DNA of 64,000 nucleotides from PALSA-505 sp963699015 (GCA_963699015.1 CAVOSX010000001.1:1116001-1180000); one strand, 5' to 3'; positions 1-8,239 are shown, counted from the first letter of the stretch. A program made the numbers and translations. The notes: generated from the letters alone by a model not told the origin.

Positions 1-246
1 CTGGCCGACCAGGCAGGCCGCGCGCTGGCGGCCAGGCCGCCCGCCCGGAGTGCCCCGTAACCAAGCGGGCGAGATGGTGCCTGGCGTAACCGCGTGATTG
101 CCGGAGCGAGCGCGCGGCGCGACCCGTGGCCCGGGGGGCACGCTATGCTGGCTCGATCGAGGGCCGCCTTCGGTAAGCAGCCACTCCGTGAGCTGCCGCC
201 CAGCTGGCGCCATCGCGCCGCGGCGGCAGGTTGATGACAAGGTTCG

Positions 247-435
247 GTGATCCCCGTGGCGTATAGCAGGCAGTGGGTGGTTGACACGCTGTGCCGCCTG
301 GGTTACACCCAGGCCGCTGACGATGCGCTGCATGACCTGCCCGATCAGATTGATGTCAAGCAGCTTGAGGAATTCGGTGACCAGCACGGCATTTCCCGCG
401 ACGACCTGATCGATCGGATGGGAGGCAGCCCGTAA
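247..435 (+). CDS. Small conserved-type hypothetical protein, 62 aa
   Basis: I do not recognise this protein. The frame opens with GTG preceded by AAGG four bases upstream, a plausible ribosome site. It encodes an acidic, probably all-helical 62-residue protein with no signal peptide, no membrane segment and no cysteine-based metal site. The C-terminal half (about residues 33-57) reads like a short helical hairpin rich in Asp/Glu. A second in-frame GTG lies three codons in. It stands alone ahead of the L,D-transpeptidase gene with about 120 bases between them. Coding status rests on codon bias and the ribosome site only. Confidence 0.6.
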   Translation: MIPVAYSRQWVVDTLCRLGYTQAADDALHDLPDQIDVKQLEEFGDQHGISRDDLIDRMGGSP

Positions 436-557
436 CCGGGCGAACCATCGGACCGTCGGTGCGCGGGGCTGTGCCCTGCGGGCCGGCGGCAGGTTTTCTG
501 CCAGCGCTCCGGCGAGCCGACCGCCGGTTACGGGTCCTTGTGTGTAGGGTTTCCGGC

Positions 558-1151
558 ATGGCGACGGGCTCTTACCGGCTGACCGCCGTTTTGGCGTTCG
601 CGCTGGTCGCGGGCACTACGGCGGCAGGCTGGCACGGGACCCGCCCGGCGGGTAATGCGGAGTCCCGGGAGGCGTCGGCAGCGCCCGCCGCGCGGGCGAC
701 CGGACGGGCGGCACCGATCAAGGTGCGGTCGCCGAGCCCGCGCGCGACGCCGGACGTCGCGGCCGCCCCGAGCACGGTGCTCACTGCCAGTGCGCGCCGA
801 ACCTGCCCGGCCGCGGCATCCGCCTGCGTGGACCTCAGCGACCACCTCACCTGGCTGCAGTCCGGGCGCCGCATCACCTACGGCCCGATACGCATGGAGC
901 CCGGGCCGCCCGGCACGCGGCGCGCGACCCCGCGCGGCATCTTCCACGTCGAGTGGAAGGCTGGCCCGAACTACATCAGCAACGAGTTCGACGAGCCGAT
1001 GCCGTGGGCCGTCTTCTTCGCCCCCGGCGGGATCGCCTTCCACGGCGGCAGCCTCACCACGCCCTCGCATGGCTGCGTTCACCTGACCATCGGCAGCGCG
1101 TTGTACTACCACAACCACCTGCCGATCGGAGCCGAGGTCGCGGTTTCCTGA
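558..1151 (+). CDS. L,D-transpeptidase (YkuD-type catalytic domain), exported
   Basis: Cell-wall enzyme predicted to make or remodel 3-3 peptidoglycan cross-links or attach proteins to peptidoglycan, acting outside the membrane. The 197-aa product starts with a hydrophobic segment at about residues 7-24 (signal peptide or anchor). An Ala/Pro/Arg-rich linker follows to about residue 85, then a catalytic domain. The YkuD signature is clear near the C-terminus: an upstream HGG, then SHGCVH at about residues 170-175, containing the nucleophilic Cys and partner His. The ATG at 558 was chosen because it begins the signal-like segment; the frame opens further upstream at 459 but that extension is Arg/Pro-rich with no ribosome site. 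The protein is shorter than mycobacterial LdtMt types and lacks their Ig-like domains. Confidence 0.85.
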   Translation: MATGSYRLTAVLAFALVAGTTAAGWHGTRPAGNAESREASAAPAARATGRAAPIKVRSPSPRATPDVAAAPSTVLTASARRTCPAAASACVDLSDHLTWLQSGRRITYGPIRMEPGPPGTRRATPRGIFHVEWKAGPNYISNEFDEPMPWAVFFAPGGIAFHGGSLTTPSHGCVHLTIGSALYYHNHLPIGAEVAVS

Positions 1152-1205
1152 GCCCGCACTCGCAGCCCGCCCCGCTCCAGGGCAGCCCGGGGTCGGCGGC
1201 TGGCT

Positions 1206-1223
1206 ACCCCCGCTGCCGGGGGT
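1206..1223. terminator. Possible bidirectional hairpin terminator
   Basis: ACCCCC-gctgcc-GGGGGT is a perfect 6-bp inverted repeat with a 6-base loop. It lies in the 230-base gap between two convergent genes (L,D-transpeptidase and DUF899). There is no U-run, which is common in high-GC actinobacteria. Nothing else coding was seen in this gap. Confidence 0.45.
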
Positions 1224-1381
1224 GCTACTTGCTCGGGGTTCCAGGTGGCGGCGCCGAGGAAGGACCTGGGCGTCACCGAAATCTGGCCGACCATTTCGCC
1301 GCCGGGGGCGACCCAGCCAGCGTCGGCTGCGGACCGGGACGCTGCGGCACCTCGCAGCCGCGCCGGCCATCGGCAAGAGGG

Positions 1382-2122
1382 TCACTGGCCGGCGTACTCG
1401 TCGTGGCGGCGAATCCAGGCCTGGAACCCATCGCCCTCGTCGCGCCCCGCGGTCACACGGTCGAGGATCGGGTAGTAGCTCATCAGGAACTCGACCCCGC
1501 GCGCCGCAGCCGCATACGTCTGGTAGACGGTCCCGTCCTGCACCGTGAAGACGCTCACCGCTGGTGACTGTGAAAGGTAGCCGGGAATGTCGGTCCCGGT
1601 CGCGGCCGCGTTGAGAGCCACGATCGGCGGCAGCGCGTCCTCGCTCAGCCCCCAGCCGCGGACCTGCTCGCTGGTGAAGGAGGCGCCGAGGTCGAGATTG
1701 AAGTCGGTGTTCATGGCCGAGACCCAGGGAATGCTCCAGCCCATACGCCGCTTGTAGGCCTGCAGCTTGGCAAGCGGGGCCTGCGAGACCAGCAGGAAGG
1801 TCAGGTCGCGGGCATGCAGGTGCGGCAGCAGCCCGTCCAGGCCGTCGGCAATCGAGGAGTTGACCGGGCAGCCCGCCTCGTAGGCCTGCCCGAACATGAA
1901 GTGGTAGAACATGAGCTGCGAGCGGCCGCCGAACAGCTCAGCCAGGGTCGCAGTCCCGTCGTCGGTGTCGAACCGGTACTGTTTCTCGACCGCGACCCAG
2001 GGCAGCGCGCGGCGCTGGCGCGCCAGCTCGTCTGCTGCATGGGTGTGCTCCTTCTCCCGGCGAAGCAATGCCTCACGGGCCGCCTGCCACTCCTGGCGGC
2101 CGGCAATCGTGTGCTCTGTCAT
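1382..2122 (-). CDS. DUF899 family thioredoxin-like protein
   Basis: A 246-aa member of the DUF899 family, which has a thioredoxin-like fold and no established reaction. The family pattern is present. An N-terminal helix carries the EWQAAREALLRREKEHT-type segment. A strand/loop with RALPWVAVEKQYRFD follows, then a LAELFGGRSQLMFYHFMF core and the RRMGWSIPWVSAMNTDFN motif about residue 125. The Cys that sits near the thioredoxin active-site position is in the context AGCPVN. The ATG at 2122 is chosen over one eight codons upstream because AAGGAGGAG lies nine bases before it. It is the most divergent of three DUF899 genes here and is not in the operon that holds the other two. Confidence 0.85.
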   Translation of the reverse strand: MTEHTIAGRQEWQAAREALLRREKEHTHAADELARQRRALPWVAVEKQYRFDTDDGTATLAELFGGRSQLMFYHFMFGQAYEAGCPVNSSIADGLDGLLPHLHARDLTFLLVSQAPLAKLQAYKRRMGWSIPWVSAMNTDFNLDLGASFTSEQVRGWGLSEDALPPIVALNAAATGTDIPGYLSQSPAVSVFTVQDGTVYQTYAAAARGVEFLMSYYPILDRVTAGRDEGDGFQAWIRRHDEYAGQ

Positions 2123-2383
2123 CTGTCTGGTCTCCTCCTTGGGCAAGCCGAGCGCCTCGTTGGGCGGCTGCTGATATAGACCAGCCGGACTCGGCGGAAT
2201 CGCCGCGGGAAACGTACGGCCTGATTCGGGCGCGCGCCCTCACTGGCACCGAAGGTGAGCGTCTCCGGCCACGTGAATGGGCCTAACGTCCTGTTCTAAC
2301 CTCTGTGTTAGGGAGCGTGCCTTTATCTCCCTAATCGGCGCGGCTCCAACGGAGTGCCTTGTTTAGCTCTTACAGTCCGGATT

Positions 2384-3046
2384 ATGAGGCACGTCGTCAG
2401 CCCGGGCGACACATACGGCAGGCTCACCGTCATCCGGGAAGGACAGAAGGTCGCAGCCGACGGGAGAAGTTACCGGGTAGCCCTCTGCCGGTGCGACTGC
2501 GGCGAAGAAACCACCCCGCGCATCACCTCGCTCTGCTCGGGCGATGCCCGGTCGTGCGGATGCTCGCGCGGCCAGCCCAGATACCAGCAGAAGCGCTGCC
2601 CGGTCTGCGGAATGCCAGCCGCGATCCGGCGCGACCGCCGAAGTTGCTCCCGCCGTTGCGGGTACGAGCTGACCCGGGCCGCCCGGCAGACCCAGAACCC
2701 GTCATATGACGTATGGCACCACCGCGTTAAGAAAGCCCGGGGACCTGCCCGCGGTTACGCGTGCGTTGATTGCGGTGAACCTGCCCAGGACTGGTCAACG
2801 GTCAATTCGTCGAGCGATGACATCCAGGCCAGATTCCAGCCACGGTGCCGCAGCTGCCATCGCTACTATGACGGCGCTGTCGGCGAGGGTAACCGGCGGG
2901 CCAAGCTGACCAGCGGAAAAGTAAGGGAACTGCGGGCCCGTAGGGCAGACGGCCTCACTTACCGGCAGCTCGCGGCGCAATTCGGCATCAGCGATGCGTC
3001 AGCTTACGCAGCCGTCAACCGCAAGACATGGGCGCACGTGAGCTGA
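2384..3046 (+). CDS. HNH-like zinc-ribbon protein with C-terminal HTH (mobile/phage-type)
   Basis: A 220-aa protein of mosaic build seen in phage and self-mobile genes. Residues 9-62 carry the phage motif GRLTVI...CDCG...SCGC. Residues 72-92 form a Cys4 knuckle (C72, C75, C88, C92). Residues 112-163 resemble an HNH nuclease module: His112-His113, CxxC at 127-130, and CRSCH at 155-159. Residues 171-218 are a helix-turn-helix of the AKLT...QLAAQFGIS...TWAHV type that follows such nucleases in phages. The likely role is DNA cleavage or binding (inference); the HNH catalytic set is incomplete by eye. The ATG at 2384 begins the conserved part; an upstream GTG at 2354 is also possible. No phage or transposon neighbour is seen. 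Confidence 0.7.
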   Translation: MRHVVSPGDTYGRLTVIREGQKVAADGRSYRVALCRCDCGEETTPRITSLCSGDARSCGCSRGQPRYQQKRCPVCGMPAAIRRDRRSCSRRCGYELTRAARQTQNPSYDVWHHRVKKARGPARGYACVDCGEPAQDWSTVNSSSDDIQARFQPRCRSCHRYYDGAVGEGNRRAKLTSGKVRELRARRADGLTYRQLAAQFGISDASAYAAVNRKTWAHVS

Positions 3047-3060
3047 TTTCGCCATGGCGA

Positions 3061-3864
3061 TCAGGCAGTGTTCGGTGGTGGTGGCGCGTCGGGGCCCCGG
3101 TACGGCGGCGGCGCGCCGGGGGAACCGGCCTGGCCGGGAGGCGTCGCACGGGACGGGGGCTCCCAGACTGCCGCGCCCGCTGGGCCGGTGGGGGTGTACG
3201 GCTGGCCAGCGTGGGCGGCGGTCAGCCGGTAGTAGACGAGCGTGGCCACCAAGGCAAGGAACGGCGCGATCAACGTGCCCGACACGACGCTATTCACGAA
3301 GCTGCGCAGCCACAGCGGCAGCAGTATCAGGATGAAGCCGAGCACGATGGCGAACGCGATCAGGATCAGGAACACCAGGACGTAGGTGCCGAACACCCGC
3401 CATGCGTAACCGCGCACCGTCCGCATGCTGTGGCCGAATGACTGGAACACCCCTGTCCGCCCGACCACGATGAAGGGGACGATGAGGGACCAGTACGTCA
3501 GCAGGATGAGGCCGGGCACGATGATCAGGACGAAGCCGATCGCGATGCCGATGCTGGCCAGGATGGATGCCCCGATGACCGGCAGGATGTAGGGGCCAGC
3601 GGCCCGCACTGTCTGGGACAGGTCAAGGTCGACGCGGCCGTCGCGCACATCCTGGACTGCTTTGATCAGCGACGCCTGCACCACGTAGGTGGCGGCGAAG
3701 CTGATGACGGCGCCGATGAGCGCGCCAGCGATCCCGCCGAGCGACAGCAAGGCGACCAGGGCCGCTGTGACCACGTAGATCACGAAAGCGATCAGCAGGA
3801 AATGGCTCGCGAACCGCCGGTACAGGTCCCAGGCCTCCGCCAGCACGCCAGTGAGCGGACTCAT
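3061..3864 (-). CDS. Multi-pass membrane protein, glycerophosphodiester-phosphodiesterase-membrane-domain-like
   Basis: A 267-aa integral membrane protein. Roughly six hydrophobic segments cover residues 18-225: an N-terminal pair at about 20-60, two around 90-130 and two around 150-210. A Pro/Gly-rich cytoplasmic tail of about 45 residues ends in a proline cluster. The alternation of helices with a YTLSRTVRAA-like amphipathic segment resembles the membrane domain found with glycerophosphoryl diester phosphodiesterases (YciC/DUF7847-like), but there is no catalytic domain. Function unknown. It is convergent with the HNH-like gene, with 14 bases between their stops. Confidence 0.7.
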   Translation of the reverse strand: MSPLTGVLAEAWDLYRRFASHFLLIAFVIYVVTAALVALLSLGGIAGALIGAVISFAATYVVQASLIKAVQDVRDGRVDLDLSQTVRAAGPYILPVIGASILASIGIAIGFVLIIVPGLILLTYWSLIVPFIVVGRTGVFQSFGHSMRTVRGYAWRVFGTYVLVFLILIAFAIVLGFILILLPLWLRSFVNSVVSGTLIAPFLALVATLVYYRLTAAHAGQPYTPTGPAGAAVWEPPSRATPPGQAGSPGAPPPYRGPDAPPPPNTA

Positions 3865-3960
3865 GAGTTGACCTTATGACAGCACTGGCTGGATGGACCG
3901 TACTGCGGCGTGCCGTCGTGGTCTCGCCGGCCCTGGCAAGACCGTCAGTGCCCGGCCGGA

Positions 3961-4308
3961 TCAGCGCTGGTTCCAGAAGTCGCGCTCTTCTACGACCAGC
4001 CCGCCGGCGTTGAATCGCAGCAAGGACACTCCGGCCAGATCTTCGGTGCCGCCGTCGGTCAGCTTGGTCTGCGCGGTCCAGGGCACGGCAGCCTGATCAC
4101 CGTCGACGATCGGCCTGCCAAACTGGCATTCGGCCGATTCCTCTTCCGCGAACACGCGGGCCAGGTAATCCTGCTCTGGCTCGTGGAACGGATGCTGCTG
4201 CCAGAACGAGGTCTCGGCGTACAGCGCGGCAATGGCGTCCGCGTCATGCTGGTGCCAGCCCCGCTGCCATACCTCTGCCCACCGCTGGGCCGCCTCTCGA
4301 ATGTCCAT
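3961..4308 (-). CDS. NTF2/SnoaL-like fold protein
   Basis: A 115-aa single-domain protein matching the NTF2-like/SnoaL family pattern. An N-terminal helix (EAAQRWAEVWQRGWHQHDADAI) leads to the ALYAETSFW strand, and a later segment ends in GLVVEERDFWNQ. Members are small-molecule isomerases, hydrolases or binding proteins, and substrate cannot be inferred. The ATG at 4308 was chosen because the NTF2 helix begins immediately after it, although the frame is open far upstream. A perfect 15-bp palindrome touches the start, and a TACTGT hexamer lies six bases before the ATG, so a leaderless transcript is possible. Confidence 0.75.
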   Translation of the reverse strand: MDIREAAQRWAEVWQRGWHQHDADAIAALYAETSFWQQHPFHEPEQDYLARVFAEEESAECQFGRPIVDGDQAAVPWTAQTKLTDGGTEDLAGVSLLRFNAGGLVVEERDFWNQR

Positions 4309-4309
4309 C

Positions 4310-4324
4310 CGCCTACAGTAGGCG
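4310..4324. promoter_or_regulatory. Palindrome at the start of the NTF2-like gene
   Basis: CGCCTAC-A-GTAGGCG, a perfect 7-bp inverted repeat around one central base, ends one base before the ATG of the minus-strand NTF2-like gene. It overlaps a possible -10 box (TACTGT on the minus strand). It could be an operator or a 5'-end hairpin; no regulator is identified. Confidence 0.4.
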
Positions 4325-4385
4325 CGGGTTCCGACAGACGGCCCGCTCGGGGACCGCGGGCCTTGACAAAGCACCCTGACCCAAT

Positions 4386-4970
4386 CTAGAGCAGCATGAT
4401 CAGCATGTAGCCCATGGTGATACCCATCGCCATCGAGCAGAGCGCGGCGCACCGCGGAGCCAGCGGCGTGCCCTGGCGGCCGGCCGCGCCGCTGGCTGCG
4501 GCCGGGGCGCCGAGCGCGACGGCGAACGCAGGGACGCGCACGGTCAGCCCGTCGGCCAGCCGCACCGCCCAGCCCAGCAGGAACACGGCGAGGAGCAGGG
4601 GCACGAACGTGGCCGCCGCCCGCGCGGCCAGCAGCACGTACAGCATCGCTGCGCACTCGACCAGGTGCGGGGCTGGCTGCAGGCAGCGCCACGGGGTGCC
4701 GGAGGCGCCGCGGCGGGCGCGGAGGGCCTGGTAGCCGAACCAGCCCGCGCCCGCGGCGAAGACGCCTTCCCACAGCGAGGAGGGGAAGGCGCGCAGGCCC
4801 GAGACCAGCATGCCGGCCATGGCCACGCCCATGACGACGTGCGCGCTGTCGGTGTCGAGCTCGGTGGGCCTGCGCCACGCGCGGGCAGCGATCAGGCGGC
4901 CTGTGCAGTAGGTGGCCACCGTGAGCATCAGGGCCGCGAAAATACCGGACAGCCAGCCGGGGCCGCTCAT
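4386..4970 (-). CDS. DUF5134 membrane protein
   Basis: A 194-aa membrane protein of the actinobacterial DUF5134 family. It has five or six hydrophobic helices, a conserved His-containing segment (DSAHVVMGVAMAGM, about residues 42-55) and a later HLVECAAMLYVLL helix. His/Met-rich helices of this kind are seen in proteins linked to copper or redox metabolism, but no function is established. It is the last gene of the minus-strand operon. Its ATG overlaps the TGA of the upstream membrane-protein gene in an ATGA arrangement, which implies translational coupling and supports the repaired frame of that upstream gene. Confidence 0.8.
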   Translation of the reverse strand: MSGPGWLSGIFAALMLTVATYCTGRLIAARAWRRPTELDTDSAHVVMGVAMAGMLVSGLRAFPSSLWEGVFAAGAGWFGYQALRARRGASGTPWRCLQPAPHLVECAAMLYVLLAARAAATFVPLLLAVFLLGWAVRLADGLTVRVPAFAVALGAPAAASGAAGRQGTPLAPRCAALCSMAMGITMGYMLIMLL

Positions 4971-5936
4971 GGCGGGCTCCCCTCAGCCAGCCTGTGCGCC
5001 GGCCAGAAGGACATGGCCAGCAGCGCGAGCAGCGGGCCGGAGCTGGGATCGGTGCTCATCCCGGTGAAGATGCCGCCAAGACCCTGGGCCAGCCAGAGCC
5101 CGGCCGCCGTCGCCAGGGCCAGGACGAGGACCGGCCGCAGCTGGCGCGCGGGCGCGAAGATGCCGGCGGCAGCGGTCGCGCACACGGCGGCCAGCACTAT
5201 CGAGGCCGGCCGCGCCATGCTGGTCCAGGGCGCTCGCGACGCGGGAGTCCAGCCATCCGAGCCACGTCGGCTGGCCCGGCTCCGTGTCCGAGATGGCGCC
5301 GCTGAGTGCCTGCGGGGCGCGGGCGGCCGGCAGCACGGCGATGACGGCCATGCTCCCCCATACGGCGAGCCAGAGTGCCCTGGCAAGGCCCCGGGCGGCG
5401 ACGGGGGAGGCCGCGAACGGCGCATCGGCGTCCCGGCCGGCGGGCCAGAGCAGGACGGCCAGGACGGCGTACAGGATCACCGCGCCGGGGGCGCCGTCGA
5501 TCAGGCTGGCGGTGCCGGCCAGCACCCCGCCCAGGCCCTCGCCGAGCCACCAGACGGCCAGCGACCAGGCCACCGAGGCAGCCAGGGCGAGCCGGACGGT
5601 GGGCCGCCAGGCGATGCCGATGCCCAGCGCTACCTGGATGGTGGCGAAGACCGCGTTCAGCAGGGCCAGGTGGTGATCGACGAACCCTGCCGACCAGGTG
5701 ACCGGGGCTGCCACCACGGCCGGGTTGCCCTCCGCGCTGCCACCGAGCATCTGCGGGAAGGCCTGGGTGAACATGGCAGGCTGGTACTGCAGGATGCCGT
5801 CGAACAGCCAGAGCCCGGCCAGGATGAGCTGCAGCCTGCGGCGCGGGTCCAGGGCGGCACCGGGCCCGGCGGCGCCGGCCGCGGCCCCGATAGCGGGCCG
5901 CCCGCGGGCGCGGCCGGCCGCGAGGCTCTCGCTCAT
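4967..5936 (-). pseudogene. Frameshifted multi-pass membrane protein of the ArsR-SRPBCC-DUF899 operon
   Basis: Membrane protein of about 320 aa split by one frame break. The N-terminal part, from the ATG at 5936, reads cleanly through LQLILAGLWLFDGILQYQP and several helices to LDSRVASALDQHGAA. The correct C-terminal helices (ASIVLAAVCATAAAG ... FWPAHRLAEGSPP) lie in the next frame and end at 4967. Removing one base from the GGCCGGCC run near 5204-5211 joins them as H-G-A-A-A-S-I-V-L. The start overlaps the DUF899 stop (ATGA), and the repaired end overlaps the DUF5134 start (ATGA), so the intact gene is almost certainly one CDS. I do not recognise a named family; it loosely resembles DoxX-type membrane proteins. 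Confidence 0.75.
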
Positions 5937-6700
5937 CCGGCGAGGTCGTCAGGGCGGCCGGCTTGCAGGCGCGGCCACTGGGCGATGGGGCGCCCGCCCG
6001 GCCACGCCGGAACGGGCGGCCAGGCGGGCGGCCCGCCGCTGGTCCGCGTGTTGGAGCACTGCTGCGGCCAGCCGGGGGGCGAGTCCTCCCACGCCTCCTG
6101 GCGTCCGTACACGGACAGGTCCATGAGCGCGTAGCTGTAGTCCATGGCCTCGGTGCCGCGGCGCGTCGTCCAGTAGGTTTCGAAGACGCGGTCGCCGTCC
6201 CGCAGATAGCACACCAGGTGAAACAGGCCGGCCTGGCGCCCGGTGAGCAGCGCGCCGATGGAGTCCTGCGCGGAGTACCACGGCATGTCCCAGCCCATGA
6301 AGTCGCGGTAGCGGGCGCTCTGGTCGTAGGGTCCCTGGCAGAAGACCGCGTAGGTGATGTCGCGGGAATGCAGGTAGGACAGCTCGCCGACCTGCGCGGC
6401 AACCCAGGTGCAGCCCTCGCACTGCTCGGCCGCTGGCCGGCCGGGGTACCACATGAAGTAGTAGGCGATCAGCTGCCGGCGCCCGTCGAACGCCTCGAGC
6501 AGGGTCAGCGGCCCGTGCGGACCGGTCAGCGTGAGGCCGGCGTCTACTTCGACCATGGGCAGGCGCCGCCGGGCCGCGGCGATCGCGTCGCCTTCGCGCG
6601 TATGTGCCTTCTCCCGCACCCGCAGCTTGTCCAGCTCGGCATCGAAGGTACCCCGGTCGACGGCCGCGGGCGTCCCGAGGCTCCCCGATTCATCCGTCAT
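5933..6700 (-). CDS. DUF899 family thioredoxin-like protein
   Basis: A 255-aa DUF899 protein. The family features are an N-terminal RVREKAHTREGDAIAAARRRLP helix, the LTLLEAFDGRRQLIAYYFMWYP core, a CEGCTWVAAQVGEL segment with a CxxC pair (about residues 94-97), and RDFMGWDMPWYSA. The C-terminal YGRQEAWEDSPPGWPQ is shared with its neighbour. About 30 further residues at the C-terminus are Pro/Gly-rich. The CxxC at the thioredoxin-like position makes a redox role plausible, but no reaction is known. It follows the next DUF899 gene by 12 bases and overlaps the following membrane-protein gene by 4. Confidence 0.88.
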   Translation of the reverse strand: MTDESGSLGTPAAVDRGTFDAELDKLRVREKAHTREGDAIAAARRRLPMVEVDAGLTLTGPHGPLTLLEAFDGRRQLIAYYFMWYPGRPAAEQCEGCTWVAAQVGELSYLHSRDITYAVFCQGPYDQSARYRDFMGWDMPWYSAQDSIGALLTGRQAGLFHLVCYLRDGDRVFETYWTTRRGTEAMDYSYALMDLSVYGRQEAWEDSPPGWPQQCSNTRTSGGPPAWPPVPAWPGGRPIAQWPRLQAGRPDDLAG

Positions 6701-6712
6701 GACGGCCTCCTG

Positions 6713-7444
6713 TTATCGCTGCGGCGACGATGCCGACCGGGCGGCGGCTGCGGCGCGCATGGGCCCCTGCGCCAGCTCCGGACGGTCATATTCGTCGTGC
6801 CAGTTCCACCAGTCGTAGGGCGCGGTCTGCGGATAGCCTTCGGGTGAGTCCTCCCAGGTCTCCTGGCGTCCGAACGCGCTCAGGTCAAGGTAGCTCCAGG
6901 TGCTGCCGAGCGCCTCGTCGCCTCGGTTGTTGACGAAGTAGGTTCTGAACACCCGGTCGCCGTCGCGGACGAACGCGTTCGTGCCGTGCCATTGGTCCAC
7001 GCCGAAGTCCTTGTCGAAGTCATCGGTCATCGTGTACCAGGGCAACGTCCAGCCCATCCGGGCCTTCAGCCGCGCGATGTCCTGCTGCGGGGCGCGCGAG
7101 GCGTAGCCAAAGGTGATGTCCCTGGCGTTGAGGTGGACAACGTTGGCAACCTGGTCGGCCATCATCGAACAGCCGTGGCACGCGTGGTCGGGCCAGCCGA
7201 TCACGCCAGGCTCGAAGAAAGCGCGGTAGATGATCAGCTGACGGCGACCCTGGAACAGGTCGAGCAGGCTGGCCTTACCGTCTGGCCCTTCGAACGCATA
7301 CTGCTTCTGCACTTCCAGCCACGGCATCCGGCGGCGTTGCGCGGCCAGCGCGTCCCGGGCGCGGGTCACCTCCTTCTCCTTGACCAGCAGCCGCTGACGC
7401 GCCGCCTCCCACTCCTGGGCCGTGACGATCGGGGGGGTCTTCAT
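6713..7444 (-). CDS. DUF899 family thioredoxin-like protein
   Basis: A 243-aa DUF899 protein closely similar in plan to its downstream neighbour. It carries EWEAARQRLLVKEKEVTRARDALAAQRRRMPW at the N-terminus, LLDLFQGRRQLIIYRAFF in the core, HACHGCSMMADQV containing CxxC, and RMGWTLPWYTMTDDFD. The ATG at 7444 has AGGCAGGA about seven bases upstream. An alternative ATG at 7474 overlaps the ArsR stop as ATGA and would add ten residues. The co-transcribed ArsR and SRPBCC genes suggest it is induced by an effector removed or sensed by that module (inference). Confidence 0.88.
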   Translation of the reverse strand: MKTPPIVTAQEWEAARQRLLVKEKEVTRARDALAAQRRRMPWLEVQKQYAFEGPDGKASLLDLFQGRRQLIIYRAFFEPGVIGWPDHACHGCSMMADQVANVVHLNARDITFGYASRAPQQDIARLKARMGWTLPWYTMTDDFDKDFGVDQWHGTNAFVRDGDRVFRTYFVNNRGDEALGSTWSYLDLSAFGRQETWEDSPEGYPQTAPYDWWNWHDEYDRPELAQGPMRAAAAARSASSPQR

Positions 7445-7470
7445 CGTGGTTCCTGCCTTTCGGTTGGTGT

Positions 7471-7818
7471 TCATGCACCCCTGTTGAGGTGCTCCTTCAG
7501 GGCATTCAGCGGGCTGTCCCAGTCGCGGGCCAGCACGGCCAGGAACTGCTGCGCCACCTGCATGGGCGCGGAGCGCAGCCGGTAGCGGACCCGGCGCCGC
7601 TCGCCGGGCTCGGCTGTCACCAGGCCCGCCTCGGTCAGCAAGGCCAGGTGCTTGGCGATTGCCTGCCGCGTGATCGGCAGGCGGGCCGCCAGCTCCGTGG
7701 CCGTGGCCGGCCCGCCGGAGGCCAGCGCGGCCAGGATGGCGCGCCGGCTCGGGTCGGCCAGGGCGGTGAAGACCTGCTCGGCGACCACCTCGATGTCATG
7801 CTGGACGTCAGGCAGCAT
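7471..7818 (-). CDS. ArsR-family winged-helix repressor
   Basis: A 115-aa winged-helix protein. The segment VFTALADPSRRAILAAL (about residues 15-31), the recognition region TELAARLPITRQAIAKHLALL, and the wing GERRRVRYRLR are typical of ArsR-type regulators that pair with SRPBCC/AHSA1 proteins. The metal-binding cysteines of true ArsR/SmtB sensors are absent, so it is probably not a metal sensor. The ATG at 7818 lies 11 bases inside the SRPBCC gene, consistent with coupling. The GCAACCAATTGGTTGC palindrome in the operon promoter is the likely autoregulatory operator. Confidence 0.87.
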   Translation of the reverse strand: MLPDVQHDIEVVAEQVFTALADPSRRAILAALASGGPATATELAARLPITRQAIAKHLALLTEAGLVTAEPGERRRVRYRLRSAPMQVAQQFLAVLARDWDSPLNALKEHLNRGA

Positions 7819-8239
7819 CGAGGTAGCCGGCCAGCTCTCCCAGCTCGCTCGCCCAGCCCTGGACATGGCCGTCGTAAGTCTTGCCGTAGGCGTCCTCGGA
7901 CAGCTGAGCGAACCCGGTCTCCACCACCGTCAGCCGCGTACCGCTTCCCGCCGGTTCGAGCGTGAACTCGACATAGGTACGGCGCGGATCGTCATCGGGT
8001 AGCTCATGAAGCTGCCAGGTAAACCCGAACACGGCCGGCTCCCGTACCCGTTCCACCCGGATGTCGACCTTGTACCCGCCGGTCCACCTCAGCTGGGCCG
8101 GGCCGCCCGGACGCAGGTCGATGGTCGCCTCGTCGCCGAACCAGGCGGCCAGGCCCTCGGCCGTGGTGAGCGCCGTCCACACCCTGGCCGGCGAGTGTGC
8201 CAGTTCCACGGTCCGCTCGATGCGATCAGGAAAGCCCAC
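7808..8239 (-). CDS. SRPBCC / AHSA1-like START-fold protein
   Basis: A 143-aa single SRPBCC (START-like) domain: RIERTVELAHSPARVWTALTTAEGLAAWFG at the N-terminus, a GGYKVDIRVERV strand, and a C-terminal helix ending GWASELGELAGYL. Proteins of this AHSA1-like type bind hydrophobic ligands and are often encoded with ArsR repressors. GTG at 8239 is chosen because GGAGG lies five bases upstream; the adjacent GTG at 8242 is too close to it. It is the first gene of the operon, so ligand-handling protein and repressor are made together. Confidence 0.87.
   Translation of the reverse strand: MGFPDRIERTVELAHSPARVWTALTTAEGLAAWFGDEATIDLRPGGPAQLRWTGGYKVDIRVERVREPAVFGFTWQLHELPDDDPRRTYVEFTLEPAGSGTRLTVVETGFAQLSEDAYGKTYDGHVQGWASELGELAGYLDAA

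Noticed and set aside
4665..6134. Long plus-strand open frame across the ArsR operon
   Set aside because: Antisense to DUF5134, membrane and DUF899 genes with clear family motifs; the translated product is low-complexity.
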